NCBI RefSeq assembly: GCF_025244765.1
Contig: NZ_CP104209.1
Span: forward strand, 2,176,501-2,240,500
From: Empedobacter stercoris
GTDB lineage: Bacteria > Bacteroidota > Bacteroidia > Flavobacteriales > Weeksellaceae
Length of the DNA stretch: 64,000 nt
Direction of reading: 5' to 3'
This document shows positions 36,605-46,306 of this stretch, piece by piece. Numbering within the stretch: the stretch's first letter is position 1; every line of letters starts with the position of its first letter. The notes beneath the pieces are model-generated. The model had not been told where the DNA came from and made no database searches. It worked only from the letters and a program-made list of their open reading frames with translations. A program made the position numbers and the translations under genes.

Positions 36605-38764
36605 ATGGCAGTTTTAGGAGAAATTCGTAAAAAAACTTGGCTGATCTTCGTTGTAATCGGAGTTGCAATGTTAGCTTTCGTTGCAGGAGATTTATTCGGA
36701 GAGAATTCAAAGATTAGACAATTATTTACTGGAGATCCGTCTGTAGTAGGTACAGTAAACGGTGAATCTATTGGTATTGCAGAGTATCAAAATGCATACG
36801 ATCAAACACAAAAGATGTATGAAAACCAAGGTCAATCTGCAACTCCAAATCAAATTGCTCAACAAACTTGGAATGGCTTAGTTAGTCAAAAAGTGTTGAA
36901 ACAACATGCTGAAAAATTAGGTTTAAAAGTTTCTGATGACGAATTCTGGGGTTATGTTGCACAAAACTTTGGAATGGCATCTGGTGCTGAAGCACAGCAA
37001 CAAATTGCACAGTTAGAAGCTAATGCCGCTGCAAGTCCAGAAGCTCAACAACAATACAGAGGTTGGTTGCAAACAGCAGAACAAATAAAATTACAAATTT
37101 TATCTCAAAAATATTTTGGATATGTAATGGCTGGTACAGCGGTTACAAACAAAGAAGCAGATATTCAACAAGGGTATAATGTGTCGAATGCAAACATTCA
37201 GTACGCGTTTGTAGATTACGCAACTTTATCTAAAAAATTAAATGTAAAAGTAACTGACGAAGAAATTTCTGCTTACGAAGCAAAATATCCGAAGTTATTT
37301 AAAGCAGAAGGTTTAGTAAAATTAAGCTATACATATTTTCCTGCTGGAGCCTCTTCTGCTGATGAAGCAGTTGCTTTAGAAAATATCAAAAAATATTTAG
37401 GTACTCAAATTATTCATGACGAAGTGAATAATGTCACAGATACTATTCAAGCTTTTAGTGCTGCAAAAAGTGATTCAGTTTATGTTACTCAAAATTCTGA
37501 GAAACCATTTATCCCGAATTTCTTTACAATAGCAGAATTAGAACAAGCGCAATTAGGTCCAGAAGCGACAAACTTCTTGAAAACTGCTGCGGTTGGACAA
37601 ATTGGAGGTCCTTTCAAAGTTGGAAATACGTATCAATTGTACAAACTTTCTAAATCGAAAGAAGTAAAAGATTCTGTAAAATCAAGCCACATTTTAGTTG
37701 CTTACACAGGAAGCGCTGCTGGAAGTGGAGTGAAACGTACAAAAGATGAAGCAAAAAAATTAGCAGAAGGAATTTTAGCTGATGTAAAAGCTAATCCATC
37801 TTCTTTTGGTGAAGTTGCTGCAACAAAATCAGACGATAAATCATCTGCTATTCAAAAAGGAAGTATTGGTTGGGTTGGAAAGAATAATCAATTAGATCAA
37901 TCGTACAACGGATTTATTTTTACAAAACCAGTTGGAACAGTTGATTTGGTAGAATCTCAGTTTGGTTTCCATATCATCAAAGTTGATGAAGCAAAGAATA
38001 AAACAGCTTATCAAGTTGCAAACATTGTAAAAACAATCGAGCCTTCTAAAGCGACAACAGAAAAAGCATTTACAAACGCAAGAACTTACGTTCAAAATGT
38101 AGAGAATAAATCACTAAATGATTTCAAGAACCTTGCAAAAAAAGGAGGTTATTTAAATAATACAACAGAGGGTATTGAGCGTTATGCTGCAATTGGACAA
38201 GACATTCCAAATGATCAAGATGCGGATATCTTAAAATGGGCTTTTGACAAGAAAACTGAAACAGGAGCAACAAACTTGTTTACATCTTCTACAGGAGATT
38301 ACATCGTTGTTCATTTAGTTGAAAAATTTGACAAAGGTTTAGCGCATCCAAGTGTTGTTCGTCAATATGTAGAGCCAATTTTAATGCAAGAGAAAGTGGC
38401 TAAATTGGTAGATGAGCAAGTTGCGAACGGAGGTTTAAATGCTTTTGCATCTAAATTTGGAGCGAAAAAAGGAAATGCAACAGTTAACTTTTCTAATTCT
38501 AATTTAACTGGAATTGGTTTAGAGCCTAAAGTTGTTGGAGCTGCGTTTGGAGTTAAACCAAATCAATCTTCTAAAGCAATTGCAGGTAATGCAGGAGTTT
38601 TCTATATCATTCCTTCAAATCAACAAATTCAAAAGAATCAAAAAGGTTCAATGATCTTGGATAACTTAAATCGTCAATTACAAGGACGTTTCCAACAAAC
38701 ATTGTTACAGTCATTGATTCAAGCTGCTGATGTGGTTGATAACCGCGACAGAGCTTTACGTTAA
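36605..38764 (+). CDS. ppiD: Membrane-anchored peptidyl-prolyl isomerase, PpiD/SurA type
   Basis: Periplasmic folding factor anchored in the inner membrane. 719 residues: one N-terminal membrane helix (about 13-30, WLIFVVIGVAMLAFVAGDLF), a SurA_N-like helical chaperone domain (about 55-330), a parvulin domain (about 358-460) with VKSSHILVAY, SIGWVGKNNQLDQSYNGFIF and VESQFGFHIIKV, and a C-terminal helical part. Downstream of lptC in what looks like an envelope-assembly group. Confidence 0.92.
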   Translation: MAVLGEIRKKTWLIFVVIGVAMLAFVAGDLFGENSKIRQLFTGDPSVVGTVNGESIGIAEYQNAYDQTQKMYENQGQSATPNQIAQQTWNGLVSQKVLKQHAEKLGLKVSDDEFWGYVAQNFGMASGAEAQQQIAQLEANAAASPEAQQQYRGWLQTAEQIKLQILSQKYFGYVMAGTAVTNKEADIQQGYNVSNANIQYAFVDYATLSKKLNVKVTDEEISAYEAKYPKLFKAEGLVKLSYTYFPAGASSADEAVALENIKKYLGTQIIHDEVNNVTDTIQAFSAAKSDSVYVTQNSEKPFIPNFFTIAELEQAQLGPEATNFLKTAAVGQIGGPFKVGNTYQLYKLSKSKEVKDSVKSSHILVAYTGSAAGSGVKRTKDEAKKLAEGILADVKANPSSFGEVAATKSDDKSSAIQKGSIGWVGKNNQLDQSYNGFIFTKPVGTVDLVESQFGFHIIKVDEAKNKTAYQVANIVKTIEPSKATTEKAFTNARTYVQNVENKSLNDFKNLAKKGGYLNNTTEGIERYAAIGQDIPNDQDADILKWAFDKKTETGATNLFTSSTGDYIVVHLVEKFDKGLAHPSVVRQYVEPILMQEKVAKLVDEQVANGGLNAFASKFGAKKGNATVNFSNSNLTGIGLEPKVVGAAFGVKPNQSSKAIAGNAGVFYIIPSNQQIQKNQKGSMILDNLNRQLQGRFQQTLLQSLIQAADVVDNRDRALR

Positions 38765-38784
38765 GATTTAAAATTTCTTATAAT

Positions 38785-38819
38785 AAAAAACTCCCAAGCT
38801 GTAAAGTTTGGGAGTTTTT
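38785..38819. terminator. Bidirectional terminator
   Basis: AAAACTCCCAA/TTTGGGAGTTTTT stem between convergent ppiD and a small gene. Confidence 0.85.
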
Positions 38820-38823
38820 GGTT

Positions 38824-39126
38824 TTATTTAATTTGAGCTTTTATTAAGTCAAACTTTTCTTCTAAAAGTAGTTTGTATAATTCTTTAACTTCATTCCAGT
38901 CTTTAGCTTTATACTTAGTACCTATTTCATCAAATGTTATAATTAAATCTAATGATTTTGAAGTCTCTATAACATTTTCAAAATCATCATCAGAAATTAC
39001 AGAAACCCAAAATGTACCGTGTTCATCATCTGTTTCATTAATTTCTATTATAGCTTTTTCAATATCAGAAAATGTAATATTATCTTTATTATAGCCTTCC
39101 AAGTATTGGATGTAGTTTCCAATCAT
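38824..39126 (-). CDS. Small soluble acidic protein, unknown
   Basis: 100 residues, starting MIGNYIQYLEGY and rich in Asp, Glu and Lys, with a pattern of alternating strands and helices and no signal peptide. It resembles small immunity-type or DUF proteins in composition only; I recognise no family. Same strand as purE, 12 bases after its stop, so it may be the last gene of the pur transcript or an insertion behind it. Confidence 0.6.
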   Translation of the reverse strand: MIGNYIQYLEGYNKDNITFSDIEKAIIEINETDDEHGTFWVSVISDDDFENVIETSKSLDLIITFDEIGTKYKAKDWNEVKELYKLLLEEKFDLIKAQIK

Positions 39127-39138
39127 ACAAATTAGTTT

Positions 39139-39642
39139 TTATTTATCAAACCCATTTGGATATTCGCCTTTTACAAGCTCTATTTTCGCTTCTACAGCTT
39201 TTTGTAAATCTTCTTGGTATTGGATTAATCTTTCTTGCAAAGTTGGATTAGTCGCGCCTAAAATGCGTGCTGCCAAAATTCCTGCATTCTTCGCCGCATT
39301 CACAGCAACTGTAGCAACTGGGATACCATTTGGCATTTGCAAAATAGATAAAATAGAATCCCAACCATCAATCGAATTTGACGATTTAATCGGAACACCA
39401 ACCACAGGAAGTGGCGTAATAGACGCAACCATTCCTGGTAAATGCGCAGCTCCTCCAGCACCTGCAATAATGACGTTTATTCCACGTTCGTGTGCTGTCT
39501 TTGCATAATCAAACATACGTTGTGGCGTGCGATGTGCCGAAACAATTGTTAATTCGAAAGGGATATTAAGTTCTGTTAATAGATCAGCTGCTTGTTTCAT
39601 GATAGGCAAATCGCTATCACTTCCCATAATAATTCCTACCAT
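39139..39642 (-). CDS. purE: N5-carboxyaminoimidazole ribonucleotide mutase
   Basis: Converts N5-CAIR to CAIR in purine synthesis. From the ATG at 39642, 167 residues: [36 protein letters not shown] with the catalytic His, [17 protein letters not shown] and [10 protein letters not shown]. An upstream TTG (39663) would overlap purK and is less likely; with the ATG the gap to purK is 7 bases. Second gene of purK-purE. Confidence 0.95.
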   Translation of the reverse strand: MVGIIMGSDSDLPIMKQAADLLTELNIPFELTIVSAHRTPQRMFDYAKTAHERGINVIIAGAGGAAHLPGMVASITPLPVVGVPIKSSNSIDGWDSILSILQMPNGIPVATVAVNAAKNAGILAARILGATNPTLQERLIQYQEDLQKAVEAKIELVKGEYPNGFDK

Positions 39643-39649
39643 AGTTGTG

Positions 39650-40780
39650 TTATTTTTTTGCAACGACTTTTATCGTTGAGTTGACTTGTTTTATGTTTTG
39701 TTTTAATTGTTCTATATCATCATTCACCAATGTTACATGTCCCATTTTTCGACCAGGTTTCGTGATTGTTTTTTGGTACCAATGCAAATAGGTTCCAGGA
39801 ATTGCTAAAACTTCTTCAATATTTTCGATAACTGCTGGTCCCGTTTCACCTTCTGCACCAATCAAATTAACCATGGCAGATGTTGCGAATAATTTTGTCG
39901 AACCAAGAGGCAATTGCATTAAGGTTCTTAACATTTGATCAAATTGAGATGAGTAAGCCGCTTCTATTGTTGAATGACCAGAATTATGAACACGAGAAGC
40001 TGTTTCGTTCACCCAAATTGATTGGTCTTTGTTGACAAACATTTCTACAGCAAAAACGCCTGGAGACTGCAAAGCTTTTACTACATCTCGAGCGATTGCT
40101 TCTGCACGATCAGTAATTTCTTTACTTAATGAAGATGGAATTAATAGATAATCTAATAAATTATATTCTTCGTTGATGATAAATTCTACGGTTGGATAGG
40201 TGACGATATTTCCCAAATGATCGGCAACTGTAACGACAGCAATTTCGCGATCTAAATTCGCAGGAGTTTCGAAAATTGAAGGTGATTGCAACATTTTGTC
40301 TAAATCAGCTTCAGATCTTATGAACTGAACACCTTTTCCATCATAACCATCTTTTCGAGATTTCTGAAAAACTGGATAGTTTATATCTTGTTTCGATTTC
40401 AATTCTTCCCAATTGTCTAAATCAAAATAAGGCGCAGTCGGAATATTATTCTTGACATAAAATTCTTTCTGAACTCCTTTGTCTTGAATAATCGCTAAAG
40501 CTTCAGGATCTGGAACAACTCGTTTTCCAATTGACTTTAAATAGCGTAATGCCTCAACATTGACATGTTCAATCTCGATTCCGATAGCATCTAAATCTTT
40601 TCCAAAAGCGATGACAGTTTCATAATCTTTGAAATCACCTTGTACAAAATGGTGTGCATGTGGCGCGCAAGGTGCGTCTGCAGCTGGATCTAAAATACTA
40701 ATTTCACAAGGATATTGTAATGCATTTTGCAAAAACATATACCCCAATTGTCCTCCTCCTAAAATTCCGATTTTTATCAT
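39650..40780 (-). CDS. purK: N5-carboxyaminoimidazole ribonucleotide synthase
   Basis: ATP-grasp enzyme making N5-CAIR from AIR, bicarbonate and ATP, directly before purE in the pathway and the operon. 376 residues: [17 protein letters not shown] at the N-terminus, [48 protein letters not shown] with the metal ligands, and a C-terminal domain ending [16 protein letters not shown] at 40780. Confidence 0.96.
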   Translation of the reverse strand: MIKIGILGGGQLGYMFLQNALQYPCEISILDPAADAPCAPHAHHFVQGDFKDYETVIAFGKDLDAIGIEIEHVNVEALRYLKSIGKRVVPDPEALAIIQDKGVQKEFYVKNNIPTAPYFDLDNWEELKSKQDINYPVFQKSRKDGYDGKGVQFIRSEADLDKMLQSPSIFETPANLDREIAVVTVADHLGNIVTYPTVEFIINEEYNLLDYLLIPSSLSKEITDRAEAIARDVVKALQSPGVFAVEMFVNKDQSIWVNETASRVHNSGHSTIEAAYSSQFDQMLRTLMQLPLGSTKLFATSAMVNLIGAEGETGPAVIENIEEVLAIPGTYLHWYQKTITKPGRKMGHVTLVNDDIEQLKQNIKQVNSTIKVVAKK

Positions 40781-40842
40781 ATTGCGAAGTTAATAAATAA
40801 TATAATTTCTATTTTTACGAGAACTAAAAAAGTATTGACGAG

Positions 40843-41784
40843 ATGTTAACAAAATGGAGCAGGATTTTATTCTTTGTATTTGTAGGAATTTATTTGACGA
40901 GTAAGAGCTTTTATCAATACTTTGTATTTGATATGTTGGTACAATATTCTATATATGCATTAATCATTGCATTTTTTTTGTGTTTGATTTTTAATTATTC
41001 CATTCGAAAAGAGAAAAAAAAGAATATTTTATGGTTGCTTCCGCTTGTTGCGATTCCTATTATTGTTTATCAGAATATGGGAAATTTCTATTTTGGGGAG
41101 AATGCAAAAGGAGAACAATCTAATTTTAAGATTACCTCAATCAACATTTTTTCTCAGAATGAAGACTTTCATTATTTGAAAAATTATTTAGAAAAAGAAA
41201 AAAGTGATGTACTTATTTTACAAGAATTAACTCCAGCATGGCAAAAAAATGTTGAATTTATTCGAGAAGAATATCCTTTCTATAAAGAGGAAGTAAGGAA
41301 TAATAATTTTGGGATAGCTATTTATTCTAAAGTTCCGCTTACAAAAGTGTCTACAAAAAACTATATAGATGAGATGCATCCGTCTATCTTAGCGGAAATT
41401 TCTGTAGACGGTAAACCTGTAAGTATTTTAGCAACACATCCTGTTCCTCCCTTACCAAACCAAGCACGTTTTGAAAAACGCAATCAACAATACGAATTGA
41501 TGAAACATGAAATAGATGCTTTGTCTACTGAAAACATTATTTTGATAGGAGATTTGAATTGTACGGTTTATTCACCGAATTTCAAATTAGTCCAATCGGA
41601 TAAATTGAAAGACGCACGATCTGGTTTCGGTTTACAAAATTCTTGGAATGCTTTTATTCCAATATTTCGTACCAATATTGATCAATGTTGGGTTACGAAA
41701 TCGATGAAAGTGACAAATTTTTATCGAGGAGAAGACATAAAATCAGACCATTTTCCGATTGTAGCGGAATTAAAAATAGAATAA
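40843..41784 (+). CDS. Membrane-anchored endonuclease/exonuclease/phosphatase family protein
   Basis: 313 residues: three N-terminal membrane helices (about 5-25, 33-50, 58-75), then an EEP (DNase I-like) domain with KITSINIFSQNED, VLILQELTPAW, ILATHPVPPLP, LIGDLNCT and DHFPIVAEL, which provide the metal and catalytic residues. Such proteins are broadly phosphodiesterases; the substrate is unknown. Divergent from purK across 62 bases. Confidence 0.87.
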   Translation: MLTKWSRILFFVFVGIYLTSKSFYQYFVFDMLVQYSIYALIIAFFLCLIFNYSIRKEKKKNILWLLPLVAIPIIVYQNMGNFYFGENAKGEQSNFKITSINIFSQNEDFHYLKNYLEKEKSDVLILQELTPAWQKNVEFIREEYPFYKEEVRNNNFGIAIYSKVPLTKVSTKNYIDEMHPSILAEISVDGKPVSILATHPVPPLPNQARFEKRNQQYELMKHEIDALSTENIILIGDLNCTVYSPNFKLVQSDKLKDARSGFGLQNSWNAFIPIFRTNIDQCWVTKSMKVTNFYRGEDIKSDHFPIVAELKIE

Positions 41785-41974
41785 AGCTAACTATTTATTT
41801 ATTTTTTCAGCATTTTCTTACACTATTTAGATACTATGTATACTTTTTCGTTTGGGTGTTAATTTATTCTACTTTTTCTTTGTGCAGAATTAATAATTAT
41901 TTGAACTATTATACCAACCAAGCCAATTGATTTTTTTTATAGAAAATCAATCTTTATTTATTACTAAACCCTGT

Positions 41975-42007
41975 AAACCTTCGGAAGTATTTCTGAAGGT
42001 TTTTTTT
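41975..42007 (+). terminator. Rho-independent terminator
   Basis: AAACCTTC/GAAGGTTT stem with T7 tract, upstream of the riboswitch unit. Confidence 0.8.
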
Positions 42008-42062
42008 ATGTTTAAAAAAAGAAGATGTTTTTGAGTAAATTTTTAGATTTCAAAAAAATAAT

Positions 42063-42070
42063 TATCTTTG
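42063..42070 (+). promoter_or_regulatory. -7 box for the TPP riboswitch transcript
   Basis: TATCTTTG matches TAnnTTTG and lies just before the aptamer. No good -33 element at the usual distance. Confidence 0.5.
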
Positions 42071-42078
42071 ATTTTCAA

Positions 42079-42160
42079 TCGAAAGGGGTGCTTCTTTATT
42101 TAGAGGCTGAGATTATACCCAAAGAACCTGGGCAGGTAATGCTGCTAAGGGAAATGGTAC
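42079..42160 (+). promoter_or_regulatory. TPP riboswitch (THI element)
   Basis: Conserved thi-box segments in the right order: AAAGGGGTGC, then GGCTGAGATTATACCC, GAACCTGG, GGTAATGCTGC and AAGGGA. CTGAGA is the pyrimidine-sensing loop and ACCTG..GGTAATG the diphosphate-binding side. It lies 75 bases before the ATG of a TonB-dependent receptor. No terminator hairpin is evident in between, so control may act on translation. Confidence 0.95.
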
Positions 42161-42235
42161 TTCACCAAATTACATTCGCGCGTAAAATTTATAAGTGTAA
42201 GATGGCTCCTTTCATAATATTTTTAAAAATTAATT

Positions 42236-44383
42236 ATGAAAAGGTCGATTTTTTTATTGTCATTATTTGGTGCATCCATACTGTATGCTCAAGAAAATGA
42301 TACAATTCAAAAAGAAGAAATTCAACTTCAAGAAGTTTCTATTGTTGAAAAACTTCCAATTACAGTTGAAAAAGTAACAGCTAAACTGTTACAAAAAAAG
42401 AATTTAGGACAAGATGTTCCAACATTGTTAAATTCAGCTACATCAGTTTCTATTACATCTGATACAGGAACAGGGATTGGTTATTCATCCATCAAAATTC
42501 GTGGACTTAATGAACAATCGATTAATGTTACTTTGAATGGAATTCCATTAAATAACCCAGAATCTCAAGGTGTTTTTTGGGTAAATATGCCTGATTTAGC
42601 ATCATCAACAAATGCTATGACGATACAAAGAGGCGTAGGAACTTCTTCAAATGGAATGGCTTCTTTTGGTGCAAGTGTAAACATTGAATCTCAAAATCCA
42701 TCTGCAATTCCTTTCGCAGAAGCAAATGTTTCTTTTGGAAGCTTCAATACGCAAAAGTATACTTTTCAGGCAGGTACAGGGAGAATACTAAACAATAAAT
42801 TGAGTATTGACGGTCGTTTTTCTAAGTTGGATTCTGATGGTTATGTAGATCGTGCTTGGGCAGACTTGATTTCCTATGATGTGACTGCTTTGTATGAATT
42901 GAATGATAAAACAAAATTTAGGTTTCAGAATATGTTTGGTAAAGAACAAACTTATCAAGCTTGGAGTGGTGTAGATGCGGAGACCTTGAAAAAAGATCGT
43001 ACCTACAATTATGAAGGCGAAATGTATGATTCGGAAGGAAATATGCTTGGCTATTATAATAATCATACAGATAATTACAAACAGAATCATTATTTTTTGT
43101 CTTGGTTACAAGATTTAGGAAATCAATGGAAGTCTAATTTAACGATTCATTACACAAAAGGTAAAGGTTATTACGAGAGCTATAAAAATAATCGCGGATT
43201 AGAACGTTATAAATTAAATCATTTAACATCAGAGAAAAGAAACTTAATCAATAGAGAATATCTTGATAATGATTTTTATGGATTTAATTTGGAAGTAGAA
43301 AATCAAAAGTTGAACGATTTTAAAGTCTTTTTTGGTTTATCTGCAAACAAATATGATGGCGATCATTATGGTAATGTATTGTGGGTAGACAACACAGATT
43401 GGTCTGATAAAAATTTTAAATACTATAACAATAATGCCGTAAAAAAACAATTTGCAGCTTATGCAAAAGTGCTGTATCAAATCAACAAATTTGATCTTTT
43501 TGGAGATTTACAGTATCGTTATGTAGGTTATGATGCAAAATATTTACCAAATGGCGAAAATGATGCAGAAGAATTTAGACCATTTACGGATACGTTTAAT
43601 TTTGTGAATCCAAAAGCCGGAGTAAATTTTAATATAAATTCAACTAATACGTTGTATGCTTCTTATGGAATTTCGCACCGAGAGCCTTTGCGTATTGATT
43701 ATGAAGGACTAAATGGAAAAGATAAAAAGCCTGAAGAAGAATTTTTACAAGATTATGAATTGGGGTATAAAAAAAGTGGACGACTTTCTTTAAGTGCCAA
43801 TTTGTACTACATGGCTTATAAAAATCAATTAGTTCCAACAGGTGAAATTAATGATGTCGGAAGTCGTAAAAGAACAAATTCTGGTAAGAGTTTTAGAAGA
43901 GGAATTGAGCTGGACGCAAATTATAAAATCATTCCAAATCGTTTGAATATTTTTGGGAATATAACTTTTAGTGAGAATAAACACGAAAATTATACAGAAG
44001 AAGTGTGGGATGAAAACTGGAATTCATCATTAAAAGAATATGGAAAAACGAAGATTGCACTATCGCCAGATGTAATTTCTGCATTCGGATTCGAAGCAAT
44101 TCCATTCAAGAATGTACTGGTTAACTTAACAAATAAATATGTAGGTGAGCAATATTTGTCCAATACAGAACCAGTAGATGGAAAATTGGATAGTTACTTG
44201 GTATCAGATTTATTGATTCGATATTCACCAAAAGTAAAAGGAATTAAAAACCTTGAATTTTCGATCTTAATTAATAATTTATTTGATGTCGAATACGAAT
44301 CGAATGGTTATTATTACGAAGGAGGTTATTATTTTCCGCAAGCAGGTATTAATGTTTTAGGAGGAATTAGTATTCGTTTATAA
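42236..44383 (+). CDS. TonB-dependent receptor, probably for thiamine
   Basis: Outer-membrane active transporter, 715 residues: signal peptide (RSIFLLSLFGASILYAQ), plug domain with KIRGLNEQSINVTLNGIPLNNPESQGVFW and GTSSNGMASFGASVNI, and a long beta-barrel ending in an aromatic strand (GINVLGGISIRL). The upstream TPP riboswitch makes thiamine or a thiamine precursor/phosphate the likely cargo (inference from regulation; thiamine receptors of this kind are known in Bacteroidota). No inner-membrane PnuT-type transporter follows. Confidence 0.92.
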   Translation: MKRSIFLLSLFGASILYAQENDTIQKEEIQLQEVSIVEKLPITVEKVTAKLLQKKNLGQDVPTLLNSATSVSITSDTGTGIGYSSIKIRGLNEQSINVTLNGIPLNNPESQGVFWVNMPDLASSTNAMTIQRGVGTSSNGMASFGASVNIESQNPSAIPFAEANVSFGSFNTQKYTFQAGTGRILNNKLSIDGRFSKLDSDGYVDRAWADLISYDVTALYELNDKTKFRFQNMFGKEQTYQAWSGVDAETLKKDRTYNYEGEMYDSEGNMLGYYNNHTDNYKQNHYFLSWLQDLGNQWKSNLTIHYTKGKGYYESYKNNRGLERYKLNHLTSEKRNLINREYLDNDFYGFNLEVENQKLNDFKVFFGLSANKYDGDHYGNVLWVDNTDWSDKNFKYYNNNAVKKQFAAYAKVLYQINKFDLFGDLQYRYVGYDAKYLPNGENDAEEFRPFTDTFNFVNPKAGVNFNINSTNTLYASYGISHREPLRIDYEGLNGKDKKPEEEFLQDYELGYKKSGRLSLSANLYYMAYKNQLVPTGEINDVGSRKRTNSGKSFRRGIELDANYKIIPNRLNIFGNITFSENKHENYTEEVWDENWNSSLKEYGKTKIALSPDVISAFGFEAIPFKNVLVNLTNKYVGEQYLSNTEPVDGKLDSYLVSDLLIRYSPKVKGIKNLEFSILINNLFDVEYESNGYYYEGGYYFPQAGINVLGGISIRL

Positions 44384-44388
44384 AACCA

Positions 44389-44418
44389 AAAAGCTCGAGA
44401 TTTTCTCGGGCTTTTTTT
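44389..44418 (+). terminator. Terminator after the TonB-dependent receptor
   Basis: AAAGCTCGAGA/TCTCGGGCTTT stem with one G-T pair and a T-tract. Confidence 0.8.
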
Positions 44419-44482
44419 ATTCCTCAAAAAAATCCAAAGGAATTTGCCATAATTGTTCTTTATTTTTCTCCTCTAAAAAAAT

Positions 44483-45285
44483 CTAAATGCCAATTTTTTC
44501 TAATCCAACTTCTTTCGGAACAATATTCAGACGTTTTTTCTTCGCATTTTTCAGCACCAATTCAGCAAAAAGATCAACAGCTTTTGGCGTTGCCATAAAG
44601 TCATCATCCAAGCTAATAATTAAAATAGGTTTGGTGATTTCCTCGAATAAGTTCTGAGTTTGATCTGCATAATCTATTATTGATTTTTTAAAATAGATTA
44701 ATTTCTTCCAATCGTGGGCAATCCCTTTTGGAATTGGTTCGCCCATTCCAACTTTTTGTGAAGGGAAAAAGCCATAAATTTTGGATAAAATAGGAATAGC
44801 AATTTTGAAGAAAAACGTAACTTTTGGTTTATCCTTTCGGTGAAAATTTTTGATGTAACCGTATTGCAAACCAATTGTAATTATTTTTGAATAAATTTTA
44901 TAAGCAGGTGTCAAACCAATCATTATTCCGCCAATACTATGACCAATTAAAAATTTTTTATGAGTAGGATAAAATTCTTCAATATATTGTGTCAAACTTA
45001 AAAAATATTTGTCAGCTCAATCGATAAAATTTGCTTTAAAGTTTTTCGGTTTAGAGTCTCCGATACCACGATAGTCATAAGTGAAAACTAAATAACCTTT
45101 GTTTGCTAAATAAATTGCAAACTTGGTATAAAAAGATTGTTTCACACCAATTGCAGATGAGATCACAATAATTTTATTGGTTGCATTATTTTCTCCAAAA
45201 GAAGTTACTGATAGTTTAAATTTATCAAAAGTTTCGACAAAAAAGTTTTCATTTTTCGCATTTAATTCTCAAGATAAAACATATT
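44483..45285 (-). pseudogene. Alpha/beta hydrolase, disrupted by an in-frame TGA and a damaged start
   Basis: Translating the minus strand in one frame gives a normal alpha/beta hydrolase: IIVISSAIGVKQSFYTKFAIYLANKGYLVFTYDYRGIGDSKP, then a TGA (45017-45019), then KYFLSLTQYIEEFYPTHKKFLIGHSIGGIMIGL with the nucleophile Ser, and downstream ILIISLDDDFMATP with the acid. The stop falls where a Trp (TGG) is likely. At the 5' end the frame opens after a TGA without a good ATG; ATGs present there are in another frame, suggesting a second lesion. The 44483-44995 part alone is not a plausible functional protein. Confidence 0.8.
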
Positions 45286-45306
45286 TTTACTTTTTAAATT
45301 AATCGC

Positions 45307-45753
45307 ATGAAAAAACTTATTTTTATACTGACTTTATTTTTAGCCAACATAGCATTCTCACAAGAGTTAAAAAAAGAAAATGTGCTCGGTTTTTGGAAAT
45401 TGAAAGAAGCTGGTTTTTATGAAGCTGGGAAAAAAATATCAAAAGATTTTGACAATTGTCGATTAATGAGGAATTATACAATTTGGGATAATGGATACGC
45501 AATTTATAATTATGTAGAAGGAAGAAATGGCAATTGTTTCCCAAGCGAACCAAGATTAACTTTGTGGAGAATTGTAGAGAATAGAATACAATTTTATATT
45601 GATGATTATGTTTTTGAAGATAAAGTTGTCAAAGTTAACGAGGATAATTCAATAACTTTTGAAACATTTACCGAGAAAAAAATAATGGATTCAGATAAAA
45701 ATTATGAAAAAATTGCAAATACAATCAGTTATGACATTTTAGAAAAACTCTAA
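45307..45753 (+). CDS. Small exported protein, lipocalin-like, unknown function
   Basis: 148 residues with signal peptide (KLIFILTLFLANIAFSQ). The mature part begins LKKENVLGFWKLKEAGFYE, has two cysteines (CRLMRNY and NCFPSEP) and several predicted strands, a pattern seen in small lipocalin-like Bacteroidota proteins where a GxW lies near the start. Family assignment is tentative. The next gene has similar size and a similar KWQLKEI start. Confidence 0.7.
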   Translation: MKKLIFILTLFLANIAFSQELKKENVLGFWKLKEAGFYEAGKKISKDFDNCRLMRNYTIWDNGYAIYNYVEGRNGNCFPSEPRLTLWRIVENRIQFYIDDYVFEDKVVKVNEDNSITFETFTEKKIMDSDKNYEKIANTISYDILEKL

Positions 45754-45818
45754 TGTAAACTTATAATGTTATTACGTCAATCAAAATTTTTATTTTTACA
45801 TGATAATTTGAATTTAAA

Positions 45819-46274
45819 ATGAAAAATTTTTTCGGTATATTTTTGATCTCAACTTTTTTACTTTCTATTTTTTCATGTAAAGAAGATGATTCTTTAGCGA
45901 TATCTCAGGATCAATTATTGCGCGCTAACAAATGGCAGTTGAAAGAAATTCGTTACAAAAGAGCGAATGTAGATACAGTTGATAAGTTATTAGAATGTGA
46001 AAGGCAATCGACGTTAGATTTTAGAGATGTAGAAAAATATTTTTCAGTGGTTTTTGAAACGATTAACGGAAATTGTCAAGAAACAGTTACAGAAGGAAAA
46101 TATACTTTTGAAGCTGAAAAATCGAAAAGATCCTTGAACGTTACCCCAACAAATGGAGAATTGAAAAAATATTATATGGAACAATTAGATCCGTATTATA
46201 TGATTATTCAAGATAGTTTAATCGTAAATGACACCTTACAGTTTAGACGTTTTGTTTATCAACCAGTGAAATAA
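45819..46274 (+). CDS. Small lipoprotein, lipocalin-like, unknown function
   Basis: 151 residues with a lipoprotein signal ending LLSIFSC (Cys about residue 20). The mature domain starts DQLLRANKWQLKEIRYKR and continues with alternating strands (KYFSVVFETINGNCQETVTEGKYTFE), like small lipocalin-type lipoproteins of Bacteroidota. Function unknown. It may be related to the preceding gene (both have a W near the start and an NGNC motif). Confidence 0.72.
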   Translation: MKNFFGIFLISTFLLSIFSCKEDDSLAISQDQLLRANKWQLKEIRYKRANVDTVDKLLECERQSTLDFRDVEKYFSVVFETINGNCQETVTEGKYTFEAEKSKRSLNVTPTNGELKKYYMEQLDPYYMIIQDSLIVNDTLQFRRFVYQPVK

Positions 46275-46306
46275 TAAAAAATGCTCGAATTTTCGAGCAT
46301 TTTTTA
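46275..46306. terminator. Bidirectional terminator
   Basis: AAAAATGCTCGAA/TTCGAGCATTTTTT stem between convergent lipoprotein gene and nth; it overlaps the last codon of nth. Confidence 0.87.

Larger units (their letters stand above)
41785..42078. other. Intergenic stretch with terminator and leader promoter
   Basis: No credible protein gene. It holds a terminator (41975-42007) and a -7 box TATCTTTG at 42063-42070 before the TPP riboswitch. Confidence 0.5.

Noticed and set aside
41685-41930. 81-codon ORF at the end of the EEP gene
   Set aside because: Mostly out-of-frame reading of the EEP gene plus AT-rich spacer.
42025-42300. 91-codon ORF covering the TPP riboswitch
   Set aside because: It is a chance translation of the aptamer and the receptor start.
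44483-44995. 170-residue hydrolase as a complete gene
   Set aside because: Begins at a TTG directly after an in-frame TGA and lacks the N-terminal half of the fold; treated as part of a pseudogene.
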